A stretch of 64,000 nucleotides of DNA from Aricia agestis. Its lineage: Eukaryota; Arthropoda; Insecta; Lepidoptera; Lycaenidae. Positions 36,562-46,845 of the stretch are shown here, piece by piece. Both the position numbers and the translations under genes were made by a program. The stretch lies in assembly GCF_905147365.1 (NCBI RefSeq), contig NC_056428.1:3316001-3380000 (forward strand), given 5' to 3'. Under the pieces are notes generated by a model, which saw only the letters and a list, made by a program, of their open reading frames with translations, made no database searches and was not told where the DNA came from. Positions within the stretch are counted from its first letter, which is position 1. Every line of letters begins with the position of its first letter.

Positions 36562-37712
36562 AACTCTCTCCGACGACGGAGCCACGGGTACGACACCGCG
36601 ACCGCAACTCCACCAGCGGTCGTCTGCCTGGTGGTCGGCAGACCCCTCTTCGGAGGGGCGATTACTCGCCCCCCAGGCCGAACAGAGGCCCCAGTGCGAA
36701 CAGAGGCCCCAGTGCGGGCTGTCTAGGCCATTCCTCTCCTTTTGTCGCGATGCGCGGGAGCACGTTGCGCATCACGACTCTCGCGGGGGCGCGGTGCAAT
36801 GGGCGACGGCTTCCCCTTGCCGTCACCCTGAGCTCCCCATCTATGGCGGGAGGTTGTCGCCGTTGTGGGCGCGACGTCTCCGCCAGGGCGACGTCTTCTA
36901 GAGTCGAGTGCCTCCCTTTCTCTCGTGCGCTCGGCCTCTTCCTTGGCAGTCATCACCTCCTCTGTGAAGTGTTCGTCCGCCCTCCATTTCTCCTCACCGC
37001 ACAGCATCGAGCGGATCAGTGCTGGCAGTGAGATGTCATTGCCAATGACAGCCCTGAGGGCCGTTAGTTGTCCACTCCAGGAGGGACAGGCCGTCAGGGT
37101 AATGGGTATGCTCAGCCGTGTCCATATCCGCGTCGCAGTGATGGCAGCTTGGTGTTTCTTCTCTTCCAACGATCTCGCAAAGGTACCGACCGAAGCATCC
37201 GTGCCCGGTCAGTACCTGTGTCAGTCGGAAGGAGAGGGCGCCGGTCTCTCTGCTGATCCAGTCCCTTAGCACTGGGCGGATGGCCAGTACTAGGTTGACA
37301 CTCACTTGCGGCTCTTGCAGCCGTTCCTCCCATAAGTCTATGGCACGTTCCCGTGCATTGTCCCTCCACCGACGTACGGCGTCCGGTAAGGGGTTGCTGC
37401 CCCCGGCGCGGACCGCTGCGCAACTCCAGTATACGTCGGCGAGGGCTTTGGCGTCTAAGTCCCATGGGGTGGCACCCGCGAGCAGGCATGCCGCATCCTT
37501 GGATATCGTGCGGTATCCGCGGTACTGTCCGCGTCGCCATCACCCTTTGGATTCTTCCCAGTACGAGACGATTTTTTGGCAACAGATTGTCGCCCCAGAT
37601 CGGCGCCCCGTACATCGTCATAGAGCGAACGACTCCCATGTAAAGTTTCCGGCAGCTCAGGCTCGGGCCCCCGAGGATCTTATGCCCCACCCATTTGGGG
37701 TAAAACCGTCAT
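36562..37712 (-). mobile_element. R1-clade non-LTR retrotransposon, 5'-truncated
   Basis: The GC-rich block (unlike its AT-rich surroundings) encodes on the minus strand the C-terminal part of an R1-type ORF2, followed by about 160 bp of GC-rich 3' untranslated sequence. The 5' truncation point is near 37712, next to the TIR element at 37716. The 3' boundary near 36562 is inferred from the return to AT-rich Helitron-like sequence. 5' truncation is normal for target-primed reverse transcription. Confidence 0.8.
36723..37690 (-). pseudogene. R1-type ORF2 C-terminal region, frameshifted
   Basis: Three segments in two frames join into R1-family protein. GVVRSMTMYGAPIWGDNL and RIQRVMATRTV come first. 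A change of frame near 37530 leads to RGYRTISKDAACLLAGATP-WDLDA, SFRLTQVLTGHGCFGRYL and the zinc-knuckle-like CHHCDADMDTAEH. A second change near 37110 leads to CPSWSGQLTALRAVIGND and EEVMTAKEEAERTRERE. The segment covers the thumb and the Cys/His region after the reverse transcriptase. The catalytic FADD box is absent (truncated away). The open frames on the + strand here are shadows. R1 elements usually target rDNA; no rDNA is seen here. Confidence 0.8.
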
Positions 37713-37715
37713 AGT

Positions 37716-38015
37716 GTAAGTACTCACATACGGTTTTGCTCGATCGAGCAATCACGTAGAGTAAAAACCACGGCTCGGGCTTTCGTCCACACATTCAGTA
37801 TTGCTCGATAGTTTTACTCCATTTCGAAGGAAATTAGCTACGACTAATAAAAACTAAGGAAGAGTAACTGTGTCAAAAATTTGTCAAGCCGGCTCGATTC
37901 GACCCTTTGAACTGGCTCGATGCGAGCCATCGAGCTGTGAGTTTTGTGGTCCACACGGTGGTTTTTGCTCGATTTCGAGTAAAACTATCGAGCAAAATCG
38001 TATGTGGGTACTTAG
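37716..38015. mobile_element. TIR element with GCTCGAT subterminal motifs
   Basis: The ends GTAAGTACTCACATACGGTT and its near complement (ATCGTATGTGGGTACTTAGC) form a TIR of about 28 bp that continues into TTTGCTCGAT / ATCGAGCAAA. GCTCGA or its complement occurs at least eight times inside, as expected for subterminal transposase-binding repeats. Target duplication not resolved. Superfamily unknown. Confidence 0.65.
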
Positions 38016-38366
38016 CATTATATTAGTAGAATTTTCATAGCAAATTTAAGATTCTCTACAAAAGCCGGACTTCCTTTAATTTTGGCCGGACACGCAATCA
38101 AAAAACCTGACTGTATCCGGCTTATTCCGGCCTGGCAACCCTATTCCCGCCCTAATTAATTATTATTAATAAAGTAAAGCAGATATCAGACGGGTAATTT
38201 TTGTTCATTTTCGGATTTCATTTTGCATCAGCTCTCAAGTCCAAGTGACGCATCTAGACTCTGGAGTCACTAGAGTGAATCGTCTGAAATCAGTATTATG
38301 AAATAATTTTTCATGCATTTATCATTTTAAAATTATAATGACGTTAACCTGGTGTAAATTGTTCAT

Positions 38367-38722
38367 ATACAATGTGTCCCGACACCGGTGTCCGATCCTT
38401 TACTGCCATGATCTATGGCATATTTTATCGACAAATTGGCTCTCAATTTTTTTCTTTCTCACACGGTTGTAAAATGGCGCCCATTTTAGTTTTTTTCGGG
38501 CTTTCACACTAATCTGACCAGCACTTCTCATGTAAATATCCTATGAAGATAAAAAAGGTCTCATTTGATAGACTAATTTGTGGACTACGCTTACTAGACT
38601 AAAATGGCTGAAATTTTACAACCGTGAGAGAGATAAAAAATTTGAGAGCCAATTTGTCGATAAAGTATTCCATAGATCATGACATTAAAGGATCGGACAC
38701 CGGTGTCGGGACACATTGTATA
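38367..38722. mobile_element. Palindromic MITE (ACAATGTGTCCCGACACC)
   Basis: The left end TACAATGTGTCCCGACACCG... and right end ...GGTGTCGGGACACATTGTA are complementary over about 35 bp. A second paired tract (GACAAATTGGCTCTCAA / TTGAGAGCCAATTTGTC and GTTGTAAAAT / ATTTTACAAC) extends the arms to about 120 bp. TATA is present at both outer edges, compatible with a TA target. Confidence 0.75.
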
Positions 38723-38774
38723 TAATTACTATATGAAGTAATAGCGCAACAAGCGCAGATATTGCAAAATATCT

Positions 38775-39370
38775 GCGGACCTAAAATGGTCACATTTTGC
38801 AATTACATATTCCTCTCAAATCAATTCAGAAATAGAATTGTCTTTGTCAAGCTGACGAATGTCAAATTAGTAGGAATTGTGCGAATTATATACTAGACCA
38901 GGGGTTCCCAACCTCTTTCAGCCTGCGGCGCAGTTACAATTTACACGTAACATACTTTGTCACGGCGCGGTGCGGCGCGGCGCGGCGCGATGCCCTACTC
39001 TACCTAGATATTAAATAGGGTCCCGTTTTTACACTTTGGGTACGGAATTCTAAAAAAGATAAATAAATAATATACATCTAATGATTATAGTTAGGTTAAG
39101 CAGGTAAATGGTAATGAACAAATATTTAATCATCTACTAGCTTTACATAATTCATATTATAATTTAATTTTATATTTTTTGTGGTTTCGGATAATAATGA
39201 AGGATCGACTCACGGCGCCCCTCTTGCCTTTCCACGTCGCACCAAACGCCACGGCGCACAGTTTGGGAACCCCTGTGCTAGACACATAATTTGAAGCATT
39301 ATGCGATTTTTTTCAATGAATCATACTAAGATTCATAACATGATTCTCCAAAGCGACCAATTTAGCCCCG
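38775..39370. mobile_element. MITE interrupted by a hAT element
   Basis: The left end GCGGACCTAAAATGGTCACA and right end GCGACCAATTTAGCCCCG are the termini of the family whose intact copy is at 58602-58807 (206 bp). Removing 38899-39275 and one duplicate of the target leaves about 210 bp, matching that copy in length and order. Confidence 0.75.
38899..39275. mobile_element. hAT MITE with 8 bp target duplication
   Basis: The ends CAGGGGTTCCCAACC and GTTTGGGAACCCCTG are classic hAT TIRs. TACTAGAC (38891-38898) and TGCTAGAC (39276-39283) are an 8 bp target duplication with one difference. Inside are a GGCGCGGCGCGG run (about 38965-38985) and a scrap of the GGGTACGGAA repeat. 377 bp; no transposase. 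Confidence 0.85.
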
Positions 39371-39721
39371 ATGATATTATAATATGTCGAAATTTCGTAT
39401 ATACAGTGAAAAGTTTATACAGTCTGTTTGTGTAAAGTAAACACCGTTGCCGTCTTCATACCGTCTTCATACCCATACGGATGCCCGGATCGGCTATTTG
39501 TATGGGTATGAAGACGGATTTTTTCGAGTTCGCAGCATTGTTCTCATAGAAAAAGTTGTTCATTTTGACGGGCTCATTTGATGGTTTCAAGGATAACCGC
39601 GGTATCACTATCTGCCGTGAATCGCCATCCAGTTGCTTACCTGTCGCAAGTGTATTTATTATTCTAGCCGGTCAACATTTGCCACGGACTAGTGGGTAAA
39701 AGTATACTTTGTTGTTCTCAG

Positions 39722-39859
39722 ATCTACAAGGGGCTGGACATAGTGACGGCGAAGGCGACTGCCCAAGAGCGGGAGCTGGTGCCCCACCACCTGCTGGACT
39801 TCCTGGAGCCCACGCAGATGTTCACAGTCGTCGACTTCCGGAACCGGACCCTCAGACTT
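39722..39859 (+). CDS. TRIT1: tRNA dimethylallyltransferase (TRIT1/MiaA family), internal exon
   Basis: Encodes 46 residues starting IYKGLDIVTAKATAQERELV and including PHHLLDFLEPTQMFTVVDFR. This is the region after the P-loop in which MiaA/TRIT1 enzymes carry the DSMQVYKGLDI and HH-L...TV-DFR motifs. The enzyme transfers a dimethylallyl group from DMAPP to N6 of A37 in tRNAs reading UNN codons, in cytosol and mitochondria. The acceptor is TTGTTCTCAG ending at 39721. The donor is GTATCC at 39860, a weak consensus, chosen because the next exon then continues in frame (phase 0) and in the right family order. The exon is GC-richer than its flanks. The upstream exon with the ATP/P-loop motif (GxTGxGK) was not found in the window. 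Confidence 0.85.
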
Positions 39860-40602
39860 GTATCCTTTGACGATATATCCTTTAAAGCCTCAAGTATGGC
39901 AGACAAGTGTGACAGTCGCGCTCGGAGAAATATTTTAATGATTAATTTAATTTATTGAAGATTTTATTATTCTAACACAATAAAGAGACTTGGGGTAGGC
40001 CTAAGCAGTGGATGGAGAAAAGATTATTTGGATTGATGATAATTTTTAGGACTAATTTAGATAAACAATGTCTGTATATGCTGAATTTGCTTCTTAAATA
40101 TGGAATTAGTTATAATAAATTATGCGTCTACTATCTACATGTCTATCCAGAATTTTAAAATCAAAATTTGAATATTCAAGTGGTACTTTGAGGGCATAGG
40201 AAAAATCCGAGCGATTATAATTTGAACAATGCGTCTAGCCTTCCTACTAGTAGGGTTGTCACTCGCAGGTATCAGCATAAAAGACATAAATCCGAAGAAA
40301 TTACCACTGATTCTTTTTCAGTTACATAAATATAATGTACAGCCTGTCCTAAATGTACGAACTTATTTTTGCTAGCTTTCTACACTTTTGTTAGTCTTCT
40401 TAGGAGATTCTTATTTTTACCACCAATATACTAGCTTTCCTTCCTGAATAGTTTTATCTAGTTTCAAGCGGATCTAAAGGTCTGGTAGCTGTGGAAGACC
40501 TTTTTGCTCTGATTTCTACCACCGATACTCTTCTAGCTTCCCTTTAATAGTGTTATAATCTAGTTGGTATATAATCTTCAGACCTTATTGTGTTTATTTT
40601 AC
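39860..40602 (+). other. TRIT1 intron, first part: nothing recognised
   Basis: AT-rich intron sequence of the exon pair 39722/42915. The open frame runs on past the donor to a stop at 39956-39958, which is not taken as coding. Confidence 0.55.
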
Positions 40603-40672
40603 CGCAAACTGCCTGCTAGCCATTTTACCTAAATAGTTTAATTTAGGTAAAATGGCTAGCAGGCAGTTTGCG
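40603..40672. repeat. Perfect 32 bp inverted repeat, 6 nt loop
   Basis: CGCAAACTGCCTGCTAGCCA-TTTTACCTAAAT is followed, after AGTTTA, by its exact reverse complement. It lies inside the TRIT1 intron. Confidence 0.92.
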
Positions 40673-41027
40673 TTGTTGTTATCTAATATCATGGTTTGGC
40701 GACTGGCAACCCTATTTACACGTGTAGTGGTGTTGACACAGTAGGCATGGGTATGCGACACATTTCGGAGAGGTATTGATTGCGGGAACAATGTCGTTAA
40801 TTTCATACAATTTCGTATCACGTGGTTTACCCCGTGCCTTAATTAAGTTTACATTCGCTCCTGGACACATTTCATAATAGAATAAGAGCCTGCGATGGCC
40901 CCACCTTCCTCTATTTCGTAAAGCTGAAAGTTTACATGTTCGTGGCCTTTACAGAGCTATCCAGTTCTGAAGGTCTACTTGACCTTCCAGAAAGAGTAAA
41001 GCTCAATTCCATGGCTTATATTACTAC

Positions 41028-41201
41028 TTTAACGTTGTTAGTGACGGCCGAAAAGGAAGATCTTCCGACCGAGCGAGATAGCATACTCGGTCAGGTCGAA
41101 GCCCACTGACGTCATTTCAGACGTTGTATATAATATCTTGTCGTTCTCCGAAACTTCGATAGCGCGATGCAGGAATGCTAGGCGAATTGTGGGTACCGCC
41201 A
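41028..41201. repeat. Direct repeat, copy 1 (174 bp)
   Basis: TTTAACGTTGTTAGTGACGG ... GGGTACCGCCA, repeated at 41505-41675 with a few substitutions and a short deletion. TACTAC lies just before copy 1 (41022-41027) and just after copy 2 (41676-41681), suggesting that the pair plus the spacer of about 300 bp moved as a unit. Confidence 0.8.
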
Positions 41202-41504
41202 CATCACTCCCACCCGAAGACCTGTGGTATTCTTCGATGCGCTTGCGTTGTCAGGTGTGGGCCGAAGCTACGCGTGCAATGACCAGGAGAGGGACCCCGT
41301 GCTCTGCTTGTTGACCGGTCGTTGTAGCCTATGGCATCCCCGTTCAAGCCAGACACGGGTTCGACCGGCGCGGAAGCCTAAATCGGCTTATGGTCGAAGC
41401 GACCCGGTTATGCTTGATGTCTACTGACGTGGTGCAGATGGGCGGGGGAGTGTTGATGATGATTGATGTCTAGAAGGATGCGTGTTCTTGTCGGTGGTCA
41501 CCAA

Positions 41505-41675
41505 TTTAACGTTGTTAGTGGCGGCCGAAAAGGAAGATCTTCCGACCGAGCGAGATAGCATACTCGGTCAGGCCGAAGCCTACTGACGTCATTTCAGACG
41601 TTGTATATATCTTGCCGTTCTCCGAAACTTCGATAGCGCGATGCAGGAATGTTAGGCAAATTGTGGGTACCGCCA
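41505..41675. repeat. Direct repeat, copy 2 (171 bp)
   Basis: Second copy of the TTTAACGTTGTTAGTG...GGTACCGCCA unit. The spacer between the copies (41202-41504) is GC-rich with no recognised protein; its longest frame (41224-41427) resembles nothing known to me. The ends are not TG...CA, and no primer-binding site was seen, so an LTR interpretation is weak. Confidence 0.8.
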
Positions 41676-41809
41676 TACTACTAAGTATACTCCTTCTGGA
41701 AGGTCAGGTAGACCTTCAGAACTGGATACCTCCTAAAGTAACCGCGACCGAAACTCCATAGTTGCTGGTCGTTCTTACCTCTGTAAAGGCCACAAACAGG
41801 TAAACTTCT

Positions 41810-42117
41810 ACGTGGGAGAGCCATGCTTCGGCATGAATGGGCCGGCTCGACCAGAGAAATACCACGTTCTCACAGAAAACCGGCGTGAAACAGCGCTTGC
41901 GCTGTGTTTCGCCGAGTGAGTGAGTTTACTGGAGGCCCAATCCCCTACTCTATTCCCTTCCCTTCCCTACCCTCCCCTATTACCCTATTCCCTCTTAAAG
42001 GCCGGCAACGCACCTGCAGCTCTTCTGATGCTGCGAGTGTCCATGGGCGACGGAAGTTGCTTTCCATCAGGTGACCCGTTTGCTCGTTTGCCCCCCTTAT
42101 TTCATAAAAAAAAAAAC
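41810..42117 (+). mobile_element. Full-length CT-rich SINE (Metulj-like)
   Basis: ACGTGGGAGAGCCATGCTTC at the start, GCGTGAAACAGCGCTTGCGC inside, a shorter CCCTATTCCC run than the 12223 copy, and the TTATTTCAT plus poly-A end. It interrupts the right arm of the composite element, whose sequence resumes as ACTTTCAGCTTTACG. The target duplication is short or eroded (AACTT-like). Confidence 0.75.
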
Positions 42118-42171
42118 ACTTTCAGCTTTACGAAACGGAGGAAGGTCTGGCCATCGCAGGCTCTTGGTCCA

Positions 42172-42914
42172 TAACGGCAGTGTGTCAATAGCTTGGCGAT
42201 TGACGTAACTACTACTGTGTCGGTCGTTGGACTACTTTGAGATACCTAACCTACCCGAAACTAAAACTTATTTGTTCTTTACCTGTATAAAGGTTACTAA
42301 GTGCGGACCTACCCGCAGAGCGCGAACCTCGCTAGATCTGTGGACCGACCAAACCTTGTTTTTTATTAATGAAATAGATAATTATAATATAGACAGACCT
42401 CCATAGAAACTTAATTGGTCACGAGTCACGACTCACCTGACTTTTTACTATGGAAAAGCAGTTTCCAAAACTCATTACTTGAAACATCCTGTATAATTCT
42501 AATATTACAGCCCTAATTATTATGGATTTAACAAAATATAAAACTGATCCTACCAATATACACACTAAATGTTGTAAAATTATACAATAATCGAACATAA
42601 TAGGCGCCATAATAATTCACCTGTCATTTTCATTAAAATTCTTGATACTAAATATATTAAATTTTCGTGGTTAATTACTGTTAACCCGATGGCTAAAATT
42701 GCTTATTAATTATAGTGGTTAAATGTAATAGTTGTTAAATTTAATAGTTGGTAGTTTAACCAAATATAATAAATTATATTATATTTAGAGGAAAAGGTAA
42801 GGTACCTACTATAACTAATTATTCGAAGCTTAATTTAACCCATTATCTAAAAATACCTACCAACAAACAGGAAACTTGCGTACGAAATAACAAATTTTCC
42901 GATACCAAAATTAG
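42172..42914 (+). other. TRIT1 intron, last part: nothing recognised
   Basis: AT-rich sequence leading to the acceptor ...ACCAAAATTAG at 42914. Confidence 0.5.
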
Positions 42915-43348
42915 ATCGACAATTTGAGAGCACGAGGCAAACCCCCAATAGTAGTAGGCGGAACCAACTACTACATAGAATCTATAGTATACAAAATACT
43001 AGTTGAAGATTCCGACGATAGTGAAGATTTGCTATGGAATAAGAGTAAGAGGAAAAGAGATTTTGTTGACAATCCAGCAAGTGCTAAAGAAGCTAAAACA
43101 CAAGAAAAACAAAGTGTACATAAAGATGGTGAAGCAGAAATAGAACCTTTAGACAACAAGAACGAAGCAGAAACAGAATCCAAAAAAGAATACACAGAAG
43201 AAGAATTATTAAAGAAGAAAGCAGATCTACAAAAAGATGTAGATGAGGAAAGTAAATTCACAAACGAGGATATACATGCGAAACTGAAGGAGATAGATCC
43301 AGAAATGGCGTCACGGTTGCATCACAACAACAGAAGAAAAGTACTAAG
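42915..43348 (+). CDS. TRIT1: tRNA dimethylallyltransferase (TRIT1/MiaA family), second visible exon
   Basis: 434 bp starting IDNLRARGKPPIVVGGTNYY and ending EIDPEMASRLHHNNRRKVLR, bounded by TTAG before 42915 and a canonical GTAAGT at 43349 (leaving phase 2). KPPIVVGGTNYYIES is the MiaA/TRIT1 motif contributing to the active-site channel; IDPEMASRLHHNNRRKVLR is the conserved stretch before the tRNA-binding insertion domain. Between them lie about 80 residues of Lys/Glu/Asp-rich, low-complexity linker (KSKRKRDFVDNPASAKEAKT, NEAETESKKEYTEEELLKKK), longer than the roughly 35-40 residues I recall in vertebrate TRIT1. Downstream exons (reductase-like C domain and zinc finger) were not found before 64000, so the rest of the gene lies in unrecognised small exons or outside the window. 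Confidence 0.9.
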
Positions 43349-43923
43349 GTAAGTCTTGCAGTATTTTCACCTTAAAGATGGTAGCCTAATGCCAGTTACC
43401 ACAAACCACCCCTTAATGCTAAGTTTGTCCTTAACAGCCTTCCAGTGTTTCTCGAGTTTTTATTGCTAAGTAATTTTTACAGTAGTATTACAAATTTATT
43501 TATTTAATAATACATATATATTATATTACTAAATTAATAAGGCTGATGAAAACAGTCATTATCAATCTCGGTGAAAGATATTTGCAACACAAAAAACGAG
43601 ATTCGTAGGGTCTTATTTCTAGATCCTTAATTTATGTGTTTACTCTGAAATTTAAACTTTACGGCTTAGAACTTATGTGCTACATTACGATATTAGATTT
43701 TGGTGTGAGAGAACGTTTAAAAACTTACTGGAAAAATTGGAAAATCCTATTTTTTCCCAAATGTGATATGTGGTTAGATCTGCAAGAATTTATCGCTGAT
43801 TGCTGAATAACATCGATTTTTATGCACCTTCTGAAGAAATCCAATTTGCAGTTTCAACTTTGTAATGTCAAAATGGGCTGTTATGGCCCCTTTTCTAGGT
43901 TAGGTGTAGATAAAAAATAAAAA
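43349..43923. other. No gene recognised (presumed TRIT1 intron)
   Basis: Begins with the GTAAGT donor of the preceding exon. AT-rich, without a second exon that I can identify. Confidence 0.5.
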
Positions 43924-44158
43924 TCTATATATATAAAACTCAAAGGTGACAGACTGATTGACATAGTGATCTATCAACGCACAGCCCAAACCACTGGACG
44001 GATCGGGCTGAAATTTGACATGCAGGTAGATGTTATGGCGTAGGCATCCGCTAAGAAAGGATTTTGATAAATTCCAACCCCAAGGGTTTCAAATAGGGGA
44101 TGAAAGTTTATATATAATAATACTTCTTAACGCGAGCGAAGCCGCGTGCAAAAGCTAG
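43924..44158 (+). mobile_element. Complete non-autonomous Helitron, 235 bp
   Basis: TCTATATATATAAAACTCAA after A at the 5' end; GAAGCCGCGTGCAAAAGCTAG before T at the 3' end. The internal text AACCACTGGACGGATCGGGC is typical of lepidopteran copies. A near relative is at 20440-20680. Confidence 0.85.
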
Positions 44159-44643
44159 TATATTATAATACGTAGTTTTATCCAAAAGCATGCGTAAATG
44201 CAATTTAAAGTTTACACAATATAGATGGTTAAAACAATACCTGAAGAATGATGAAGAATGAGAATGTGCCTTTCAGTAAGATCTCCCTTAAATGACAGAC
44301 TTTTACTATCACGTACTACGCTACTTTTTTAACCGATTTCCAAAAAGGAGGAGGTTATATTATGTTCGTCTGTTTATATATTTTTTTTTGTTATAAGTTT
44401 GAGTAACACAGTAAGCAATAAATATTGTGAGTTTTACATTGTTGCTCACAGAACTCTGGTGATCCAAGAGGCATGAAAAATCCTACTCTATTTATACTGT
44501 GAGTATAAATGTATACTTGCTGTTTCGTTTTCATTGCCTTTGCCGGCACTCCCGAAGTGCAACCCGTTATTTTTTAAGCTTTAATCGCAGGCTTTGAACC
44601 CGAATCAAGAAATTCTGTAACAACTAACTTATAATTATAACCT

Positions 44644-45005
44644 AACACGGGGGGGTGTTAAGTTTTTTCGTTCCTCCGGCGCTGCGTTGCCACTTGCCAG
44701 ACTTCGGCACCGGGCACGGTGTTGTGTGCCGTACGACTAGACGTATGCGAAATAATTGTTTACTAAGCTATTTGACCGAGCTTTGCTCGGTATTCGATAA
44801 ATCACGAATAAAATGACATTATCTTCTAAAAATGATTCCTAGCTAGATCGATTTATCGCCCCTGAAACCCCCTATATATACTAAATTTCATGAAAATCAT
44901 TGGAGCCGATTCCGAGATTCCAATTATTTAAAGATTAAGATAAATAATGTCATTCAATAGCTTCACCGCGGCAGTCCCCGGACCCCCGCCACACGTATTT
45001 TCTTT
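44644..45005 (+). repeat. Dispersed repeat with an internal insertion
   Basis: The ends TTGCCACTTGCCAGACTTCG and ACCGCGGCAGTCCCCGGACC recur, close together, at 57535-57690. Here they are separated by about 190 extra bases including GACCGAGCTTTGCTCGGTAT and GAAAATCATTGGAGCCGATT, phrases I associate with lepidopteran Helitron fragments. Confidence 0.55.
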
Positions 45006-46647
45006 TTAGTATTTCTTCCCGTCTGCAGTCCTAGTCTGAAGATTCATTTGCCTACATCCGTTCATTTATTAGACTTTGTCTTCTCGTCATTTCTCAGGAA
45101 TCCATGATTCATCCCACATATTGGTCTTAATTGTGACTACTGACTACAATGTGCATCTCTGTTAGCCTTCTGTTTAGGTTAGCATCCATTTAAAGGGTTA
45201 CGTCAGTATATTTTTGGGAAAATATAATTATATGCCATTAGATATTAGCTGATGTATAATATTAGAAAAGGCGTAGATATATTTGATTTTAAGGGCCTGT
45301 CTACTTCTGGATAAGAGACGAACAGGCCAATTAACTTGATAGAGCAAGTATGGAGAATCTGTCAAAAAGTTTTGAATAGCCTATTCGGCACTTTATCAGA
45401 AAGTGGTGAAACAGGCCCTAAATTTTACTGGTAGTATGAATGTGGTAAGGATATTTAGGAATGAATGGATGGTTTACTACTCTTTTATGTAAAAGCTACC
45501 GTATTTTTTACACCAAAAAGAGTTTCTGTGGCCTATTTACTCTTGCTGCGTACGAATACGGTTTTAGAAAAGGTCTGTTATAGCCAATCTTACCTAATGT
45601 CTAGTCAAAGTAAAGTTCTTTATAATTTATTGATATAAATATTAATGATTGCGTCTTCACATGTTCGCCGGCTTATCAGTGGGCTAGGTGACAGTCACGA
45701 CTTGTTCTGGTAGTGACAGATCGTGTGCGCTGTTGTGCAACTTTCCCTTGCTATTAAAGAACTCTTACATAGATTCGATATACAGAATTCATTTTTGTTT
45801 AAAAACCTTAAAGCTTAGGCCAAACCTACGCGAACAGGCGTCTGCGAAGCGGAGCGTCAAGTTGTCAAATATGTTTTTTGGATAGAAAAAACCTTTTGTT
45901 TCTAGTATTACACAAATCAAATATATCAAATCGTTTCAAGGTTAGGTTACGGGTTACGACAAATGTACTACATTTTTTGTTTTTACTAGAAAGTGTGTAA
46001 TTTAGCGATAAAATGATTTAATTATGAAAAACAGCGTTATAACCCGTGGTTATAACAGTCATCTTTGAGATTTTTTTCTATCGAGCAGAATTCAAATTGT
46101 GTACTGATATACCTTTGCGTATAGGAAATTTTCTCAATTTTAAAACGGTACTTTTTATACTTAAATAATGACATTTTATTTACAAAAAACATTATTTAAA
46201 AAACTCATTTTACTTAGTTGCAACAACCACAGCGCCTTAAGTACATAATATTATATCTAAATAATATTTTTACGACTTCCCTAAAAATATTACGAGTTTA
46301 ATGTAGAAAAAAACATTTAGGATTGGCAAGGTACCTAATTACCTATTTCTTATAACAGTAATAACACTTTTATAGTTTCCACGTGGAAACACTTGACTCA
46401 GAACAATTTCATTTCCTGCAAGCAGAATCAATGTAACTGATCCTTAACGCTCTGGCGGCATCTTAAAGTATAATGAAGAACAACATTGTGTCTGCAACTT
46501 GCTGCATATTGTTTAGGAATAATCGCAGATTACTGCAAGACGCTCTTGAGTTTCTAACGGAGGAGTTTCTAACGAACAGTTCGAATACGTTTCAATTTAT
46601 TTTAATATAGAGGGCGTCATGAAACTAAGTTATATAATACTAATACT
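45006..46647. other. No gene recognised
   Basis: No exon or complete element. Frames such as 45688-45885 are short and without recognisable motif. Confidence 0.4.
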
Positions 46648-46845
46648 TTAGGGTGTTCATAAGTCCCCTATATAGAGCTCACTGTTTTGAATGGGGAAAC
46701 TCGTGACGCTGCACGCTGGAGCGCTTGCCCATACAAATCACAAAAAAAAATTGGGCTTTCAGCGCTGCTACTTTCACAGTGAGTTATCTGCAAGGAACAC
46801 GTACACACCCTAAAGTATTATCACTTAGCTTTGTTACTCTCTGTA
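46648..46845. mobile_element. MITE, internally deleted (AGCGCTG family)
   Basis: The right half (TTTCAGCGCTGCTACTTTCA ... TATTATCACTTAGC) matches 20262-20439 and 24100-24510. The left part retains ACTTTAGGGTGTTCATAAGT. Confidence 0.65.

Larger units (their letters stand above)
40880..42170. mobile_element. Composite inverted-repeat element in the TRIT1 intron
   Basis: The left arm (about 40885-41010: GAGCCTGCGATGGCCCCACC ... GGTCTACTTGACCTTCCAGA) is the reverse complement of the right arm (about 41690-42165). The right arm is interrupted twice: by about 60 bp near 41735-41790 and by a full SINE at 41810-42117. The centre holds two direct repeats of about 172 bp. It looks like an old foldback or TIR element that later received other insertions. 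Confidence 0.75.

Noticed and set aside
36750..37714. Several + strand open frames of 90-144 codons
   Set aside because: They are antisense to the R1 reverse-transcriptase fragment. GC-rich sequence leaves antisense frames open.
41028..41675. Miniature LTR retrotransposon (TRIM)
   Set aside because: Direct repeats and a possible 6 bp duplication fit, but the repeats lack TG...CA ends and no primer-binding site or polypurine tract was seen. Kept only as direct repeats.
42971..43261. Minus-strand Ser/Leu-rich frame of 96 codons
   Set aside because: Antisense to the TRIT1 exon; the Ser/Leu richness mirrors Lys/Glu codons on the other strand.
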